Source: Armigeres subalbatus (taxonomy: Eukaryota > Arthropoda > Insecta > Diptera > Culicidae). Taken from it: a DNA stretch of 64,000 nucleotides. Location: assembly GCF_024139115.2 (NCBI RefSeq), contig NC_085140.1, positions 22,908,035 through 22,972,034 of the forward strand, read 5' to 3'. Positions 1 to 11,300 of the stretch are shown here, one piece after another (position 1 is the stretch's first letter; every line of letters begins with the position of its first letter). The notes beneath the pieces were generated by a model that saw only the letters and a program-made list of their open reading frames with translations, was not told where the DNA came from and ran no database searches. Position numbers and translations under genes: made by a program.

Positions 1-1130
1 AAATCACATACAATGCAAATTCCAACCAAATCCAAACTATTTCCAATCAAAATCCATTTCAATTCCAATCTAAATCAATTTTAAAATCAATCCAAATCTG
101 ATCCAAACCCATTCCAAATTAAATCCAAAACGAGTCAAAATCCATTCTAAATCCAATCTAAATTTAATTCAAATCGAATCCAAATTCAATCCAAATCACA
201 TCCAATCCAAATTCAAACCAATTCCAATCAAAATCCAACCCACATCCAATCCAAATCCAATTCAAATATAATCCACATTCAATACAAATTCAATCCAAAT
301 CCAAACCATTTCCAATCAAAATACATTCCAAATCCAATCCAAATAAAATTCAAATTCAATCCAAAACTAATCCAAATTCAATCTAAAGACAATCCAAATC
401 CAATCCAAACCCATTCCAAATTCAATCCAAATCCATTCTAAATCCAATATCAATCCAATCCAAATCTAATGCAAATCCAACCCAAATTTATTCCAAATCC
501 AAACCATTTCCAATCAAAATACATTCCGAATCCAATCCAAATTCAAACCAATTCCAATCAAAATCCTACACAAATCCAATCCAAACCCAAACCCAAATTT
601 AATCCGAATTCAATCCAAATCCAATCCAAATCCAATTCAAATTTAATTCAAATCCAATCCAAATTCAATCCAAATCAAATCCAAATCCAAACCATTTCCA
701 ATCAAAATCCATTCCAAATCAAATTCAAATTCAATCCAAATCCGATATAAATCCAATCCAAACCTAATTCAAATCCAATCCAAATCCAACCCACATTCAA
801 TCCAAAACCAATTCAAATCCATTCCAAATTCAACACAAATTCAAATCAATTCCAATCAAAATTTAATACAATTCCAATCCCAATCTAATCAAAATTCAAT
901 CCAAATCAAAATCATTTCCAATCAAAATCCATTCCAAATCTAATTCAAATTCAATCCAAATCCAATACAAATTCAATCTCAATCCAATCCATTTCCATTT
1001 CAAACCAATCTAAATCCTATCGGATTCTAATCCAAAATTCAATCTAAATACAATCCATTTTCATTCCACATTCAATCCGAATCGAATCCAAATACAATCC
1101 TAATCCAATTTAATCCAAACACAATGAAGG
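1..1130. repeat. Degenerate TCCAAA-type minisatellite
   Basis: About 1.1 kb of short degenerate tandem repeats built on AATCCAAATTC / AATCCAAATCC (roughly 6-bp half units in 11-12-bp steps), beginning at or before the window edge. Larger pieces recur inside it, for example the stretch around CCAAACCATTTCCAATCAAAAT appears several times, so there is a higher-order period. The 93-residue reading frame through 469-750 is just this repeat translated (rich in Q, I, N, P, S) and is not a gene. Confidence 0.9.
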
Positions 1131-1924
1131 GATTTTAAGCAATTTATTATGATTTGTTCAATCTAACGCGAACTCATTTTTATCCTAATTTTTTTCTAAA
1201 AATTAATGCAATGATTCTGGTAGGTGGGTCGCAGTTTGTGAGACTCTGCCTTGATTACTGGAAGGATTCATTCATGATTACCGTAGGGATTTCTTCAAAA
1301 ATTTCGGAACAAATCCCATGAATATTGGAACGATTCCTCCAAGAATTCCTTCAGGCATTTTAAGCTGATTACTCCTGGAAACACGAGATTTTTTTTTAAT
1401 TTTGAAAGAATTCCTTCTGGAAAGACGAGTAAATTCCATTAGAAATTCTAAGTAAATATTGTGCTACTCTGAGAATTATGAAAAAAGTTCTTCCAAGAAA
1501 ATACCCCAAAGAATTCTGGGGGGATTGATTTTGAAATGTTGTTGTAATATTTCGAAAAAATCAGCAGAAAATAATTTCCGAGTAAATTTTATCAGGAATT
1601 CCAAAACAAATCCTTCAGGAATTTCGAATATCCTCCAGTAAGTTTGAAAGAGCTGCTCCAGGAACTCAGAAGCATTTTTAATTCAAGTTTTCCGAGAGGA
1701 TTCCTCCAAGAACTCGAAGCGAATTGCTCTAAAAAATATGAAAAATTGCCACATTCACATTGTGATAAAATCTTTATTAAAACACGTAATTATTTTGTTA
1801 TAAAACTGTTAACACCCCACTCCACTCTATCAACTAACGGGTATTATTCTTTTTCATCCGGTTTGTACGATCGGTATTGGGTCTCCCCCATTTGAGCTAA
1901 TCGCCTTCTTCGATACCGAAATGG
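1131..1924. other. AT-rich DNA with degenerate GAATTCC-type repeats
   Basis: No gene recognised. From about 1260 to 1740 there are scattered variants of GAATTCCTTCAGGAATTCC, a low-order degenerate repeat that recurs at 7.1-7.5, 17.7-18.0, 19.3-19.8, 20.4-20.7 and 42.5-42.9 kb. Some of those blocks lie inside or next to the hAT-type element at 17149-20809, so this stretch may be a relic of the same family. Confidence 0.4.
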
Positions 1925-2315
1925 TTGAAATTCCTCCTAATGAAATGCCGTGAGATTTATCCGTGGTCGTCCTGCTTCTCTTCGTGCTTTCCTTCGATGG
2001 TAATGTTGTTGCCCAACATTTTCACCGAGACTTCGTTCGGGGTGAGCTGCTGAACGTCGAGATCTGAAACTTGTCCTTGTTGCAACTAATCGTTGGTCTG
2101 ATGTCCTGTGGAGCAGCGATACAAGCATTGTGCCTTGGACTATTATACATCAGGCGTCTGTAAGTATTCTGCATTGCCGATCGCGCTGAAGAAGCCGTCA
2201 GCAGGTCAGAAGTAATTCCACTTCCAAAGTGCAGGTTTAGAATCCTGGATTGGCGCAGCGCAGTATCGCAGTGGTCATCCCACCAGCTTCGGAACACAAT
2301 AAGGATGTCGGACAT
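1925..2315 (-). pseudogene. Small heat-shock protein pseudogene (alpha-crystallin domain, l(2)efl-like)
   Basis: Reading the minus strand from an ATG at 2315 gives a start typical of insect l(2)efl-type sHSPs: MSD, then FRSWWDD, then SRIL-LHFGSGI. The alpha-crystallin part continues in another frame at about 2060-1965 with DVQQLTPNEVSVK and ITIEGKHEEKQDDHG, which matches the strongly conserved sHSP core. Lesions visible: a frameshift between KDKFQ and DLDVQQ near 2065, and a stop directly after QDDHG where the family has an aromatic residue (one base change). A short ISRHFIRR stretch follows the stop, then similarity fades. Functional sHSPs are ATP-independent chaperones; this copy cannot make one. 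No intron is seen, so a retrocopy is possible. Family call is firm; the closest paralogue is inference. Confidence 0.8.
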
Positions 2316-2764
2316 CTTGATCCGAAACAAAACACACTGATTAAGGTATTTTCACAAATTTGATATGGCCATCACGCAGAGCATAAAACTCAACACTTGC
2401 TACGGAGAATCTTTTTCAAATGTAAATCATTAATTTCATGCTAATCCACCAAGTCAAAACCGATTATATTGCCGAAAAAACTTGATTTTCTTTATACAAA
2501 ACCCGAGATTGCAAGAGCGGCAAGCCCCGAATCATTGACAATGTTATGGAAATGATAGCAAAACAAACAGCAAAAAGTCATCGCTTATTATTTATGATTT
2601 AATCATTCTCACACGCATACATTCTCAGTATCGTGTGGAGCGAATAGTGGTTGCGTACTTAATACAAGTTTCGAGCTTACCGTTCGAAGTATTAACTTTA
2701 ATACCGTAATAACAAAAATCCGTATTAAATCGAGTATTATCCTCGTTGGAGCTTACCGCCATTA
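2316..2764. other. AT-rich, nothing recognised
   Basis: No gene or clear repeat, apart from a short TGACAATGTTATGGAAATGATA-like stretch near 2536-2557 that matches the flank of the MITE at 47.15 kb and, in reverse complement, 23.95 kb. Confidence 0.4.
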
Positions 2765-3170
2765 GTGTACGAGAAAGGCAAAACCGCGTAAAAAAAACTT
2801 TTGAAAAAATCAGCGCAGAAAAACCGCGTAACTCCCGAAAACCACGTAAAAAAATCGCGTAAATTCCGAAAACCGCGTAAAAAACAACTTTTAATAAAAA
2901 TCGGGTTTTTTGCTATTTTCACGCGTAACCAAAGGTCTATCTTGGCCATCCAAGAAAATCCTGAAGTAAGGCCTTTTAATCTACACGCGTAACCAAAGGT
3001 GTGTCGACCTGTTTCAAATATGGTGCATGCTCTTTGTGGTACATAGTATAGAATGTGTATGAAGAATAACTTCTTGGCAATCAAAAAAAAAAATCCTTAA
3101 GTAAGGCTTTTAGATCTACACGCGTAACCAAAGGTCTGTCGACCTGTTTCATATATGGTACATTCAAAAA
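2765..3170. repeat. CCGCGTAAA short tandem repeat plus ACGCGTAACCAAAGG repeat
   Basis: From 2784 to 2886 there is a short array of CCGCGTAAAAAA variants. From about 2919 to 3165 a longer unit occurs three times, each with ACGCGTAACCAAAGG followed in two copies by GTCGACCTGTTTCA and TATGGT. Similar ACGCGTAACCAAA units occur at 45.1-45.4 kb between the two satellite arrays. The ORFs here in both strands are repeat translations. Confidence 0.75.
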
Positions 3171-3200
3171 AATTGCTTGCTCCTTGTGGTAGGGGGAATG

Positions 3201-3372
3201 ACGGCTTTGGCAGGTTTTGTTCTATTATTGGCAGGGGGGTTTTTATGACTGACTAGGCTTAAATTTGGCCTAAACAATCTTTGGATATCAAAGAATATTG
3301 TGGCCAAATTTCATAAAATTCGGTCGACAAAAACCCCCCTGCCAATAATAGAACAAAACCTGCCAAAGCTGT
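3201..3372. mobile_element. Foldback / MITE-like inverted repeat
   Basis: Two arms of 44 bases (3201-3244 and 3329-3372) are reverse complements with a single mismatch: the left holds GGCAGGTTTTGTTCTATTAT and the right its complement, separated by an 84-base loop. No coding capacity. Target duplication not identified. Confidence 0.75.
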
Positions 3373-3615
3373 CTTTCTCCCTTCATAGAATAAATTCCGA
3401 GTGAAAATAGTCACGTAAATAACGACCCATATCAGGGACGTTGTACGGGTCGGACAGGAGAGCGACACAACTCCGAGATCGACTGCCACAGCAGCTGCTG
3501 GACAGATACATAGTGGTTAAGATTCAACTGTGTTGCATGCATGGCTTCTTCTTGTTTTCCTCTCCGATAGGACACGGAGATCCACCCATAACGTGATTAC
3601 ATGTTTGCTTTTTCC
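3373..3615. other. Spacer, nothing recognised
   Basis: Moderately GC-rich sequence between the foldback and the gag remnant; it could be further decayed retrotransposon but I see no motif. Confidence 0.3.
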
Positions 3616-4012
3616 TGGCGCAGATGGACACTTTGGTAACTTATCGTATTTTTGCGCCTTGTGCCCTTCCCAACCACAATGCCGACGCAGGTTGCTACGG
3701 TCTGGCCCTTTAAAGTCGTAGGACTTATATCCCGACTCTAAGCACCAATAGTACCAGTTCAGTTTGCTTATTGGGCTTACTGACCAGCCGATTTCACCAT
3801 CCCTCGCTCCATCAACTAGACTAGTTGGATGCCAAATAGACGACCTTTGTACCGCACTGCTCTCTGACGGCAGAGACGACGTCGTCCGCGTTCGTGACCA
3901 CGTCCAGTTGCTTGCACTGGAAGGTCACTTCCGTCCCCAACGACCTCACCTCGGTGCCGTCACCCAAGATCTCTTCCCGAGCAGCACAAGTAGGACACAA
4001 GTATCATCACGA
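3616..4012 (-). pseudogene. Decayed gag (ORF1) of an R1-type non-LTR retrotransposon
   Basis: On the minus strand, two broken pieces align by eye with the ORF1 at 29.2-29.95 kb. One reads DLGDGTEVRSLG then EVTFQCKQLD (about 4000-3930), matching LGDGVQVRALC and NIQCKGMD there. The other (about 3740-3630) reads SGYKSYDFKGPDRSNLCRR then CGWEGHKAQ, matching the CCHC zinc knuckles GHKSYDCKGPDRSKLCRRCG. Several stops and frame changes separate them. This is a nucleic-acid-binding gag protein fragment with no function left. Clade assignment rests on the resemblance to the better copy in this window. Confidence 0.7.
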
Positions 4013-4233
4013 ATATAGGAGCTCTGGAGTGATGCTAAACTTTGTGGGGGGTGTTGCAATATACAAATCATTCCAAATTTTTAGTTGGCACCCGTTATTG
4101 TTTCGGAAAACGGATGGCCACGCAACGTTACGTCAACAACTACGCAGAAGTAAGTCAAACTACGTAAGAAGGATGTCAACCCAATTGTGCTTATTCTGCG
4201 TCTCGAATGAATCGAGAATAGTCACTCTACTAT
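4013..4233. other. Spacer, nothing recognised
   Basis: No gene recognised; a short stretch of decayed repeat cannot be excluded. Confidence 0.3.
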
Positions 4234-4313
4234 ACTGCCGCTAACCGCAAATCGAGCACATCTGTATATGGAGGCCCATATACAGATGTTCTCGACTTGC
4301 GGTTAACGGCAGT
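4234..4313. repeat. Near-perfect 80-bp palindrome
   Basis: Arms 4234-4270 and 4277-4313 are complementary over about 37 bases with a few mismatches (left begins ACTGCCGCTAACCGCAAATC, right ends GATTGCGG-like TTGCGGTTAACGGCAGT), around a 6-base centre. It can extrude as a cruciform. It could be two head-to-head transposon ends. It lies about 0.9 kb upstream of the start codon of the host gene. Confidence 0.8.
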
Positions 4314-5195
4314 AAAGACAGATTATTTTACCTCAACAGAAAATTTGAATGTTTGCTACTCGCAGAGAACTGCTACAAATTTCATGCCACCAAGAGCATA
4401 ACTTGCACGCAAGCTATGCTCACCCCGATTGACAGCATCACATGACAACTGATAAGGTGATAAAATCAAAGCAACGAACGTCACATTTTATATTTAGGTT
4501 TTGTTTTTTTTTTGCCACCCACAGAAGAGAACTACACTCAACGCAAGATCGACCTTCGAAGGCAGCTGTTTGAGTTAGTTCCTGCTTTGTGCGGATAGTC
4601 GTACTGGTCGGTCGATGGTGGTAGAGCGTGCATCGGTACAGTCGAACTTGTAACTACAAATCAAGCCACTGGTATTAGTGGCTCACTGTCAGTGTTCAAG
4701 ATCAGAAAAGCACAGAGCTCCGGGTAATTGGAAAACAAGCCGAGCAAATTCAGTCGGGCTGACCATTCGAAGGATTAGTCATCAACGTACAAGCGATTCA
4801 GACGGGAAATTCCTTATCAGAATAGAAGAGGAAGATCTGCGATATGAGGCAGAAATCTGATTTTTCCTAATATTACGAAACGCGACTTCTAGTTAGGTCA
4901 ATGTAAGTAGTCTGAGATTCCGTGACATTGGAACTAGTCGAAAAAATAAGATTGATACGAGTTATTTGAAATTTGAGATTGAATTTTATAATTTTTTAGT
5001 AATAAAACGCGGAGTGTTGTCAAGTGCGACAGTAGATAGCATAAAACAGTGTCAATCGCTGAGTAAGCTTTCAAGTGGATGATATCTTCGGTCTTGAGAA
5101 GCTAGCCTTTGCGTCGTGATTAATTCCCTTGGAGCTGCATAGTAGTTGGCTCCAGTGGCTTGCGACGGAACGTGAGCGCCAAAAACTACTAAACG
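4314..5195 (+). promoter_or_regulatory. 5' flank and probable 5' UTR of the PPxY membrane-protein gene
   Basis: The sequence directly before the ATG at 5196 is probably the 5' UTR; an in-frame TAA at 5190-5192 shows the protein does not extend upstream without splicing. I could not fix the transcription start: TCAGT matches to an insect initiator at 4689 and 4750 lack a good downstream element at the right distance. A non-coding first exon cannot be excluded. Confidence 0.35.
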
Positions 5196-5301
5196 ATGGA
5201 TATCTTCATTCCGATTATCATCTTTTTCGTTCTGTTCGTGTTCTTCTCGCTGTGCGGAATGTGCTGTCGGCGACGGCGAGACCAGGGTGCCGTGATTGCT
5301 A
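5196..5301 (+). CDS. Exon 1: membrane anchor
   Basis: Encodes residues 1-35 plus the first base of codon 36: the hydrophobic helix and the CGMCCRRRR border. Start chosen because the context is AAACGATGG and TAA stands in frame two codons upstream. Donor is A|GTGAGT at 5302. Confidence 0.87.
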
Positions 5302-8300
5302 GTGAGTATCTAAGCTGGATTATTTGCACAAGGCTATTCGTGAACTAGGTAGACTTATAGATATAAAACATTGAAGTCTTTTGAATACCACTAAGCATTT
5401 CTGCTCGACTCAGCATTTCCAGGAAAAGCTTTATGCTTCAAGCTCTCCAATTTCTGAAAGATTTGCATAAACATTTTACTTCCTGAAAACAACAGAGCTG
5501 ATCAACATCGACACATGCCTTGTAGACCACTTGTTGCCAATCATTTACTCGGGCAGAAGTCATGCGCCGAGTTACAAAATATTGATATAGAAGCAGACAA
5601 TGAATCAAAATTTCATTAAATATAAGAACATCTGGTTTTTGTTATCGATACGAACAATCTTATAGATCGAGTTGAAGTTCATTTATTATCAATAGCAGAA
5701 CCTGATATTTTCCTGATGTTGCAGTACCAAATGTTGAACAATCCCATATCTTATTCTTTTATCAACAGGATAATTTGTTGTTAATTTTTTTCTCTGATCG
5801 GGTATCAATACCCTTTCAATTTTGAAATAAATGTTTGAAAACCGGGTCGTGAATTCAAAACATTCTCAATATATATATTGGTCTAATTCTATGGTTTATT
5901 TTCTTAATTCCCAATAATAAAATCTCAAACACCTATTTAACATTTTTTTAGCCCCGGTAGTAATCACATCCACCCAGCACCACGTTGGACCCTACCCGGT
6001 ACACGTGAACACAAGCGCAACCGGGGCACCGGGTCCGGCTGGGGTGGTCATGCAGCAGCACAGCACCGGCACGGCGATCTATCCGATGCAACAACATGCA
6101 GGACCACAAGTTATGCCGCAGCCAATGCCTAGGTAAGTGCTCTGATAGTTTACTTTCGTCGATATAAACAGAGATAAGCGATTTGCCTACCAACGACTGG
6201 GGGGGATTTTTTTTCCATCCGATTCTTTTGTAGACGTACGCAAAATGAGAATCGAGAACGGGAGATAAGAGCCCATGTATTTGCGAACAATTATTATAAT
6301 AATGAAGTGCGCGATTATAGGCACACACGATTAACTTTTTGTTTCTCTCGGTTTTTATTTGTAGGTGGAATTTGATTTTAAATAACTAGTACTAGTACTA
6401 GTTATTTAATATGAAAATGGATTTTTTATTTCATGTTGGTTTGTTTGTATTGTAGACCTTGTGTACATTTTTTTTGCTGGATGTGCATTTCGATAAATAT
6501 GTTTTAAATGTGTAGACTATTACAAAATTTATCTACAACTAGCTAAATATTTCCGGTTTATCTTGAGGTTGATAAGGTGCAATTCAAATGTAGGTACAAT
6601 GTTGACGTTTATTGCAGCACCGAACGCATATAGGTAGACAGATTGATAGAAAGATAGATCACATAGATGAAACTCGATGTGCCAACAGTGACCGGTTTCT
6701 CAATAGTGGTTATACCCGTTTTGGGAAGACACAACTTGGTATTAATAGGCTATTTGGGCAAACGCCGTTAATACTACATTTTATTCATATTTTTCTTAAA
6801 TCACTTTACTTTTCTGTTTTATAAACTACGTTTCTAGTTGTTGTATTTTATGCTGTATAAGCACTTCACTCATCTCCAATGTTTGTTGGGTATAACTTTC
6901 TCCTCTAAGAAACAAGTTCTTATTTTTTGCTTCCTTCCTCCTTGTTTTATCTCCGTTTTTCCTTCTTCTACTTCTTTTATACTTTTTTCTTCCTTCTTCT
7001 ATCTTCCTTCTATAACCGCCGCCGAAAGTTTTTGACGTAACGCCGCTGCTGACATTTTTGCATCGGCGCTGCTGATCTAAAATTTCACACGCCAGTTGAA
7101 AATGTTTTGGAGTCTATTGAAATTCCGAACAATTCCACGAGAATTCCAAGAAAAAATGCCTTCGAAATATCGGAGAATCTCGCGTGACTATTGCACGGAA
7201 GAAATTTCATAGAATGTTCCGCCGCAAAATTTCCAAAGAAATTCCAGATATGAAAAAATATAGACATTTGCTGAGTTAAGAGATTCGGAGATTCCGAAGA
7301 AGTTGCCCAAGAAATTGTCGATGAAATTTTGACGAATTTCTCCAGGAATTCTCAAAGAAAGGAAATTCCGTAGAAATTGCTAAGAAAATTTAGACGAAAG
7401 TACTTGCCGATTAGTTTTCGACAAAAATATGTCGAGGAAATCCGGGGAATTTCCAGGGGAATTTCCATTTCGAAGAATTGCCTACCTGGACACTTGGTTG
7501 GCTACAGCGTCGATACACCTATGCCTGGCGTAATGTAGAGCTCCATAATCGTCGGTCTTGGGCGATGTTCCTCAAGTTTCTCCGAACGTTCAGGGTCCCC
7601 AGGTCCGATTTCACCGCGGGCAGCCAGCGCGTTCGTGGCCTTTCACGAAGACACCGGCCCATATCTGGTTCTCTGTTGTATATTGTTTTCGCTATTTTTT
7701 CTTCCGAAATTCGCACCAAGTCCCCAGCCCACTGAAGTCTGCCGTATTTTATACGATTCACAATATTTCTTATGATTACAGCTTATGATTCATGCGTCTG
7801 CGCCACACACCATTTTCTAGTTTCCCTCCGAGTATTGTACGCAGCACTTTTCGCTCAAAAACCCCGAAAGCTCTCCGGTCCGTCTCTTTAAACGTCCTTG
7901 CTTCATGTCCATAAAGGGCCACTGGTAGAATCAGAGTTTTGTATAGAGCAAATTTCGTTTCCGTCTGCATGTTGCCGGACCTAAGCTGGTTACGTAATCA
8001 GTAAAAGGCCCTATTCGCAGCAGCAATACGTATTTTCACTTCACGGGAAACGTCATTGTCACATGTTACAAGCGTTCCAAGGTAAACAAATTCTTCAACA
8101 ACTTCAAACACATCCTCATCAAGCACTACCTCAGCACCAACACCACTAGGTCTTCTCCTATCTCTTCCTGCCACCATGTACTTTGTCTTGGTAGAGTTAA
8201 TTGTTAAGCTTATCCTCGCCGTCTCGCTCTTAAGTGGGACAAAAGCATCTACTACTGCTGTTCGATAGATTCCAATAAGGTCGATGTCGTCCGCAAAACC

Positions 8301-11300
8301 CAGGAGCATATGCGACCGTGTGATGATAGTGGCGATCTCGTAATAGCGCCTTCGAGTGTAATATTGAGCAATAGCTTCGAAAAGGCAATACCCAGCTTCA
8401 ATCCGTCTAAATTCACAAACGAGGCTGACACTTCGTCTGCTTCGAATACTTGATTTCGAGTCATCCAGCGTTGCACGTTCAGTCTAATCAGTTTCGCCGG
8501 AAAACCATATCCGGACATCATCTGCTACAGCTCATTTCTTGTCACTGAATCGTACGCTGCTTTGAAATCAATGAACAGATGGCGAGTCTGCAAGTTATTC
8601 ATTCATTTTTCATTTATTTAGTTAACATCTAAACATATAACACTGAATCAACAATTTGACGCCACAATGCACGGTTCGAGGCCGCATCTCTCCATCCTCG
8701 GATACGCCCCACGCTCGCCAAGTCGTTCTGCACCTGGCCTGCCCATCTCGCTCGCTGCGCTCCACGCCGTCTCGTACCTGCCGGATCGGAAGCGAACACC
8801 ATCTTTGTAGGGTTGCTGTCCGGCATTCTTGCAACATGTCCTTGTCCTGCCAATCGTACCCTTCCGGCTTTAGGTACCTTCTGGATACTGGGTTCGCCGT
8901 AGAGTTGGGCGAGCTCATGGTTCATTCTTCGCCGCCACACACCGTCTTCTTGCACACCGCCAAAGATGGTTCTAAATACCCGTCTCTCGAATACCTGAGT
9001 GCTTGCAAGTCCTCCTCGAGCATTGTCCATGTTTCTTGTCCGTAGAGGACAACCGGTCTTATAAGCGTCTTGTACATGACACATTTGGTGCGGTGGCGAA
9101 TCTTTTTCGACCGCAGTTTCTTCTGGAGCCCGTAGTAGGCCCGACTTCTACAGATGATGCGCCTTCGTATTTCACGACTAACGTTGTTGTCAGCCGTTAG
9201 CAAGGATCCGAGGTAGACGAGTTCCTCGACCACCTCGAAAGTATCCCCGTCTATCGTAACACTGCTTCCCAGGCGGGCCCTGTCGCGCTCGGTTCCGCCC
9301 ACAAGCATGTACTTTGTCTTTGACGCATTCACCACCAGTCCAACTTTTGTTGCTTCACGTTTCAGGCGTTTCAGGTTCTGCCACCTTTGCAAATGTTCGG
9401 CACACAATGTCCATGTCATCCGCGAAATAAATAAATTGACTGGACCTGTTGAAAATCGTACCACGGCTGTTACACCCGGCTCTCCGCATGACACCTTCTA
9501 GCACAATGTTGAACAACAGGCACGAAAGTCCATCACCTTGTCTTAGTCCCCGGCGCGATTCGAACGAACTGGAGTGTTCGCCCGAAATCTTCACACAGTT
9601 TTGCACCCCATCCACCGTTGCTTTGATCAGTCTGGTAAGCTTCCCAGGGAAGCTGTTCTCGTCCATAATTTTCCATAGCTCTACGCGGTCTATACTGTCG
9701 TATGCCGCCTTGAAATCAACGAACAGATGGTGCGTTGGGACCTGGTATTCACGGCATTTTTGAAGGATTTGCCGTACAGTAAAGATCTGGTCCGTTGTCG
9801 AGCGGCCGTCAACGAAGCCGGCTTGATAACTTCCCACGAACTCGTTCACTAATGGTGACAGACGACGGAAGATGATCTGGGAATCACTTTGTAGGCGGCA
9901 TTAAGGATGGTGATCGCTCGAAAGTTCTCACACTCCAGTTTGTCGACTTTCTTGTAGATGGGGCATATAACCCCTTACTTCCACTCCTCCGGTAGCTGTT
10001 CGGTTTCCCAGATTCTGACTATCAGTTTGTGCAGGCAAGTGGCCAGCTTTTCCGGGGCCATCTTGATGAGCTCAGCTCCGATACCATCCTTACCAGCTGC
10101 TTTATTGGTCTTTAGCTGTTGAATGGCATCTTTAACTTCCCTCAAGGTGGGGGCTGGTTGGCTTCCATCGTCCGCTGAACTGACGTAGTCATCTCCTCCG
10201 CTGCCTTGACTTTCACTGCCTGTACTCTCAGCGCCATTCAGATGTTCCTCGTAGTGCTGCTTCCACCTTTCGATCACCACACGCTCGTCCGTCAAGATGC
10301 TCCCATCCTTATCCCGGCACATTTCGGCTCGCGGCACGAAGCCTTTGCGGGATGCGTTGAGCTTCTGATAGAACTTGCGTGTATCTTGAGAACGGCACAG
10401 CTGTTCCATCTCCTCGCACTCCGCTTCTTCCAGGCGGCGTTTCTTCTCCTGAAAAAGGCGGGTCTGCTGTCTCCGCTTCCGTCTATAACGTTCCACGTTC
10501 TGCCGGGTACCTTGCTGCAGCGCGAACGCCCGCGCTGCGTCCTTCTCCTCCAGAATCTGTCTGCACTCTTCGTCGAACCAATCGTTCCGTCGACTTCGAC
10601 CCATATACCCGACGTTGTTCTCCGCTGCGTCGTTAATGGCTGCTTTGACTGTACTCCAGCAGTCCTCAAGAGGGGCCCCATAGAGCTCACCCTCTTCCGG
10701 CAACGCTGCCTCGAGATGCTGCGCGTATGCAGTGGCGACACCAGGTTGCTTCAGTCGCTCTAGGTCGTACCGCGGCGGTCGTCGGTACCGAACATTGTTG
10801 ATGACGGATAGTTTTGGGCGCAGTTTAACCATCACCAGATAGTGGTCAGAGTCGATGTTAGCGCCACGATATGTCCTGACATCGATAATGTCGGAGAAGT
10901 GCCGTCCATCAATCAGAACGTGGTCGATTTGTGATTCTGTCTGCAAGTTATACTCCCAAAATTTATCAAGGTTCATCCGCAGGCCAAACATCTGATCCGT
11001 CGTTGATCGGCTCTCACGAAAACCTGCCTGGTATTCGCCGACGAAGTGCTCCTCAAGCGGTCTCAGTCTGTTAAACAGGATACGCGACAGGATTTTGTAC
11101 GCTGAGTTCAGAAGGGTGATCCCTCTGTAATTGGCACACTCTAGTCTGTGCCCTTGCTTATAGATAGAGCATATGAGACCATCCAACCAGCCGGCAGACA
11201 GATCTTCATCTTCTCATATTTTCTGGATAATGTGGTGGATTGATTGATGCAGCTGCTCACTTCCGTGTTTGAGAAGCTCGACCGGGATCTCGTCCTTCCT

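Noticed and set aside
469..750. 93-residue ORF
   Set aside because: Pure translation of the TCCAAA minisatellite.
4689..4757. TCAGT initiators as the host-gene transcription start
   Set aside because: No downstream promoter element at +28 to +33 and no other support.
5948..6328. 126-residue minus-strand ORF
   Set aside because: Antisense shadow of exon 2 and its intron.
10206..10763. 185-residue plus-strand ORF
   Set aside because: Antisense to RTE endonuclease/linker coding sequence.
9975..11186. 403-residue ORF as a host gene
   Set aside because: Crosses the border of two nested RTE elements at the 13-bp duplication; both halves are retrotransposon domains in unnatural order.
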